A DNA stretch of 15,947 nt, from the NCBI GenBank assembly GCA_002452095.1, contig DKEG01000015.1, positions 42,349 through 58,295 on the forward strand. Reading direction: 5' to 3'. The stretch comes from Bacteroidales bacterium UBA6828 (lineage in GTDB: Bacteria; Bacteroidota; Bacteroidia; Bacteroidales; Paludibacteraceae). The first letter of the stretch is position 1, and every line of letters starts with the position of its first letter. Under the pieces are notes generated by a model, which had not been told where the DNA came from, searched no databases, and saw nothing but the letters and a program-made list of their open reading frames with translations. Shown here piece by piece: positions 14,710 to 15,947 of this stretch. The position numbers and the translations under genes were made by a program.

Positions 14710-14746
14710 TCTTTGCCCATTGTCCACCGTTCATTGTTCATTGTCC
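14710..14746 (-). repeat. 7-bp repeat array directly after moxR
   Basis: On the - strand, after TTGG, the units are ACAATGA (14744-14738), ACAATGA (14737-14731), ACGGTGG (14730-14724), ACAATGG (14723-14717) and GCAAAGA (14716-14710). The array begins 4 nt after the moxR stop codon. Confidence 0.85.
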
Positions 14747-14748
14747 AA

Positions 14749-15744
14749 TTACGGCACTTGCACCGCGTTCAGCACCTCGGTAATCACATCCTCCGTGCTT
14801 ACGTTGTTCGCCTCTGCCTCGTAGGTCAAGCCGATACGGTGGCGCAGTACGTCGTAGCATACGGCACGCACGTCCTCGGGAATGACATACCCGCGGCGGT
14901 GAATGAATGCATAAGCCCGTGCGGCACGTGCCAAGTTGATGCTCGCACGCGGAGAACCGCCGAACTGTATCATCGTCTTCAGGTCTTGCAGCCCGTACCC
15001 CTCGGGATTACGCGTCGCAAATACTATATCCACAATATATTTCTCTATCTTCTCGTCCAAATATACTTCGTTCACCACATTGCGTGCCTTGCGTATGTCC
15101 TCTGTCGAGAGTATCGGCAATACTTGTTTCTTCTCGCCCGACAGGTTCTGGCGGATAATCTGCTGCTCCTCTTCCTTGCTCGGGTAACCAATCACCACCT
15201 TCAGCATAAAACGGTCGGTCTGTGCCTCGGGCAACGGATACGTACCCTCTTGCTCTATCGGGTTCTGGGTAGCCAGAACAAGGAACGGATCACCTAGTTT
15301 GAATGTCTCCTCCCCAATCGTGATCTGACGCTCCTGCATAGCCTCGAGCAAAGCGGATTGCACCTTTGCCGGCGCACGGTTTATCTCGTCCGCCAATACG
15401 AAATTGGCAAAAATCGGACCTTTCTTTATATGAAACTCCTCCGTCTTCTGCGAGTAAATCTGCGTACCGAGTACATCGGCAGGCAGCAGATCCGGGGTGA
15501 ACTGGATACGGGAAAAATCGGCTTTTATCAGGTCTGCCAAGGTCTTTACTGCCAACGTCTTTGCCAAACCCGGTACACCTTCGAGCAATATATGCCCATC
15601 GCTCAATAGACCGATAAGCAGGCTCTCTATAAGGTGTCTCTGACCCACAATCACTTGGTTCATACCAAGCGTCAAGGCATCTACAAACGAACTCTCACGC
15701 TCAATGCGCTCTTGCAGTTCGCGAATATCTACGGTAGTTTGCAT
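14749..15744 (-). CDS. moxR: MoxR family AAA+ ATPase
   Basis: This cytosolic 331-residue AAA+ ATPase is the first gene of the Bat cluster. Visible motifs are Walker A GVPGLAKT (56-63), Walker B FVLADEINRAP with the acidic pair D119-E120, sensor 1 ATQNP (158-162), and the sensor 2 arginine in GGSPRASINLARAARA (R266). MoxR proteins act as ATP-driven chaperones that activate or assemble partner proteins, often ones with VWA domains, which fits the DUF58, BatA and BatB genes downstream. The ATG has no Shine-Dalgarno site; the sequence before it is A/T-rich with TTGATAT repeats. Length and motifs are normal. Confidence 0.97.
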   Translation of the reverse strand: MQTTVDIRELQERIERESSFVDALTLGMNQVIVGQRHLIESLLIGLLSDGHILLEGVPGLAKTLAVKTLADLIKADFSRIQFTPDLLPADVLGTQIYSQKTEEFHIKKGPIFANFVLADEINRAPAKVQSALLEAMQERQITIGEETFKLGDPFLVLATQNPIEQEGTYPLPEAQTDRFMLKVVIGYPSKEEEQQIIRQNLSGEKKQVLPILSTEDIRKARNVVNEVYLDEKIEKYIVDIVFATRNPEGYGLQDLKTMIQFGGSPRASINLARAARAYAFIHRRGYVIPEDVRAVCYDVLRHRIGLTYEAEANNVSTEDVITEVLNAVQVP

Positions 15745-15753
15745 AGTTGTATA

Positions 15754-15807
15754 TTGATATTTGATACTGATTGATATCGATTGTATATTGATATCGATTG
15801 ATATTGA
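15754..15807. repeat. About 10-bp imperfect tandem repeat (TTGATATCGA) upstream of moxR
   Basis: Units on the + strand are TTGATAT (15754-15760), TTGATACTGA (15761-15770), TTGATATCGA (15771-15780), an interruption TTGTATA (15781-15787), TTGATATCGA (15788-15797) and TTGATATTGA (15798-15807). The array ends 10 nt before the moxR ATG and would lie in its 5' leader. TATCGATTGATA-like words make it partly self-complementary. Confidence 0.8.
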
Positions 15808-15814
15808 GTTTTTT

Positions 15815-15844
15815 CAAAAAAAACAGAATGTCTTGCAGCACAAA
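15815..15844 (-). promoter_or_regulatory. Tentative moxR/bat promoter
   Basis: On the - strand TTTG (15844-15841) is followed after 18 nt by TTTTTTTG (15822-15815), which matches TAnnTTTG except for the A. The spacing is slightly short. The second box is made by an 8-base A/T homopolymer (15816-15823) next to a T6 run (15809-15814). The fit is weak, but no better - strand match was found between 15745 and 15947. Confidence 0.25.
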
Positions 15845-15947
15845 CAACTTTCGGGTACTTTCGTTACCCGTCAATCGGTATGCAAACTTTGTGCCAAACT
15901 GCTTCCTCCCATCCATACACCTCCCCCAACAGGGCAACCGCATCAAA
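15845..15947. other. Gene-free window end with a hairpin
   Basis: No gene is supported. CGGGTA (15852-15857) pairs with TACCCG (15865-15870) around a 7-nt loop. TTTGTGCCAAAC at 15888-15899 also occurs at 8-19 of this window in the same orientation. ACCTCCCCCAAC (15919-15930) resembles the C-rich arm at 13594-13610. The region probably belongs to the upstream regulatory region of moxR or to dispersed repeats. Confidence 0.4.

Noticed and set aside
15701..15946. 81-codon open frame (-) upstream of moxR
   Set aside because: It reads through the TTGATAT repeats and into the moxR coding start, with no family resemblance; it might be a remnant or a translated repeat, but it is not supported as a gene.

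Overview
The window looks like chromosomal DNA from a member of the Bacteroidales (Bacteroidetes), genus not determinable. The evidence is a complete Bat (Bacteroides aerotolerance) gene cluster, a TAnnTTTG-type promoter in front of the first operon, start codons preceded by A/T-rich sequence instead of Shine-Dalgarno sites, and M16 peptidase and Era proteins of Bacteroidetes type. No frameshifted gene, phage gene, transposase, tRNA or rRNA was seen.

Left half, + strand: a gene-free head (1-491) carries a GC-rich inverted-repeat patch, an 11-bp tandem repeat, a good Bacteroidetes promoter and a 13-bp tandem repeat in the predicted leader RNA. Then come kbl and tdh, the two enzymes that convert threonine to glycine and acetyl-CoA. 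They are followed by a secreted two-domain M16 zinc peptidase and the essential ribosome-assembly GTPase era, whose start lies 3 nt after the peptidase stop. A hairpin between convergent genes (6738-6780) separates this half from the next.

Right half, - strand (read from high to low coordinates): MoxR AAA+ ATPase, DUF58 protein, a membrane protein in the DUF4381-like slot (here 'BatX'), BatA, BatB, BatC, BatD and BatE. In this system a cytosolic MoxR chaperone is thought to act on membrane-anchored VWA proteins (BatA/BatB), with periplasmic TPR (BatC/BatE) and beta-rich (BatD) partners. The gene set is classical, but several gaps between the genes are wide (about 130-180 nt) and full of repeats and hairpins.

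The least explained feature is not a gene. At least six intergenic spots carry short arrays with an exact 7-bp period (ACAAWGA-like or GAATTAN-like). Five of them start 0-8 nt from a stop codon and run in that gene's orientation. Together with the 11-bp, 13-bp and about 10-bp arrays near the two operon heads, they suggest that the intergenic DNA is shaped by short-period tandem repeats. The protein annotations are firm. The function of the repeats is unknown and is offered only as a hypothesis.
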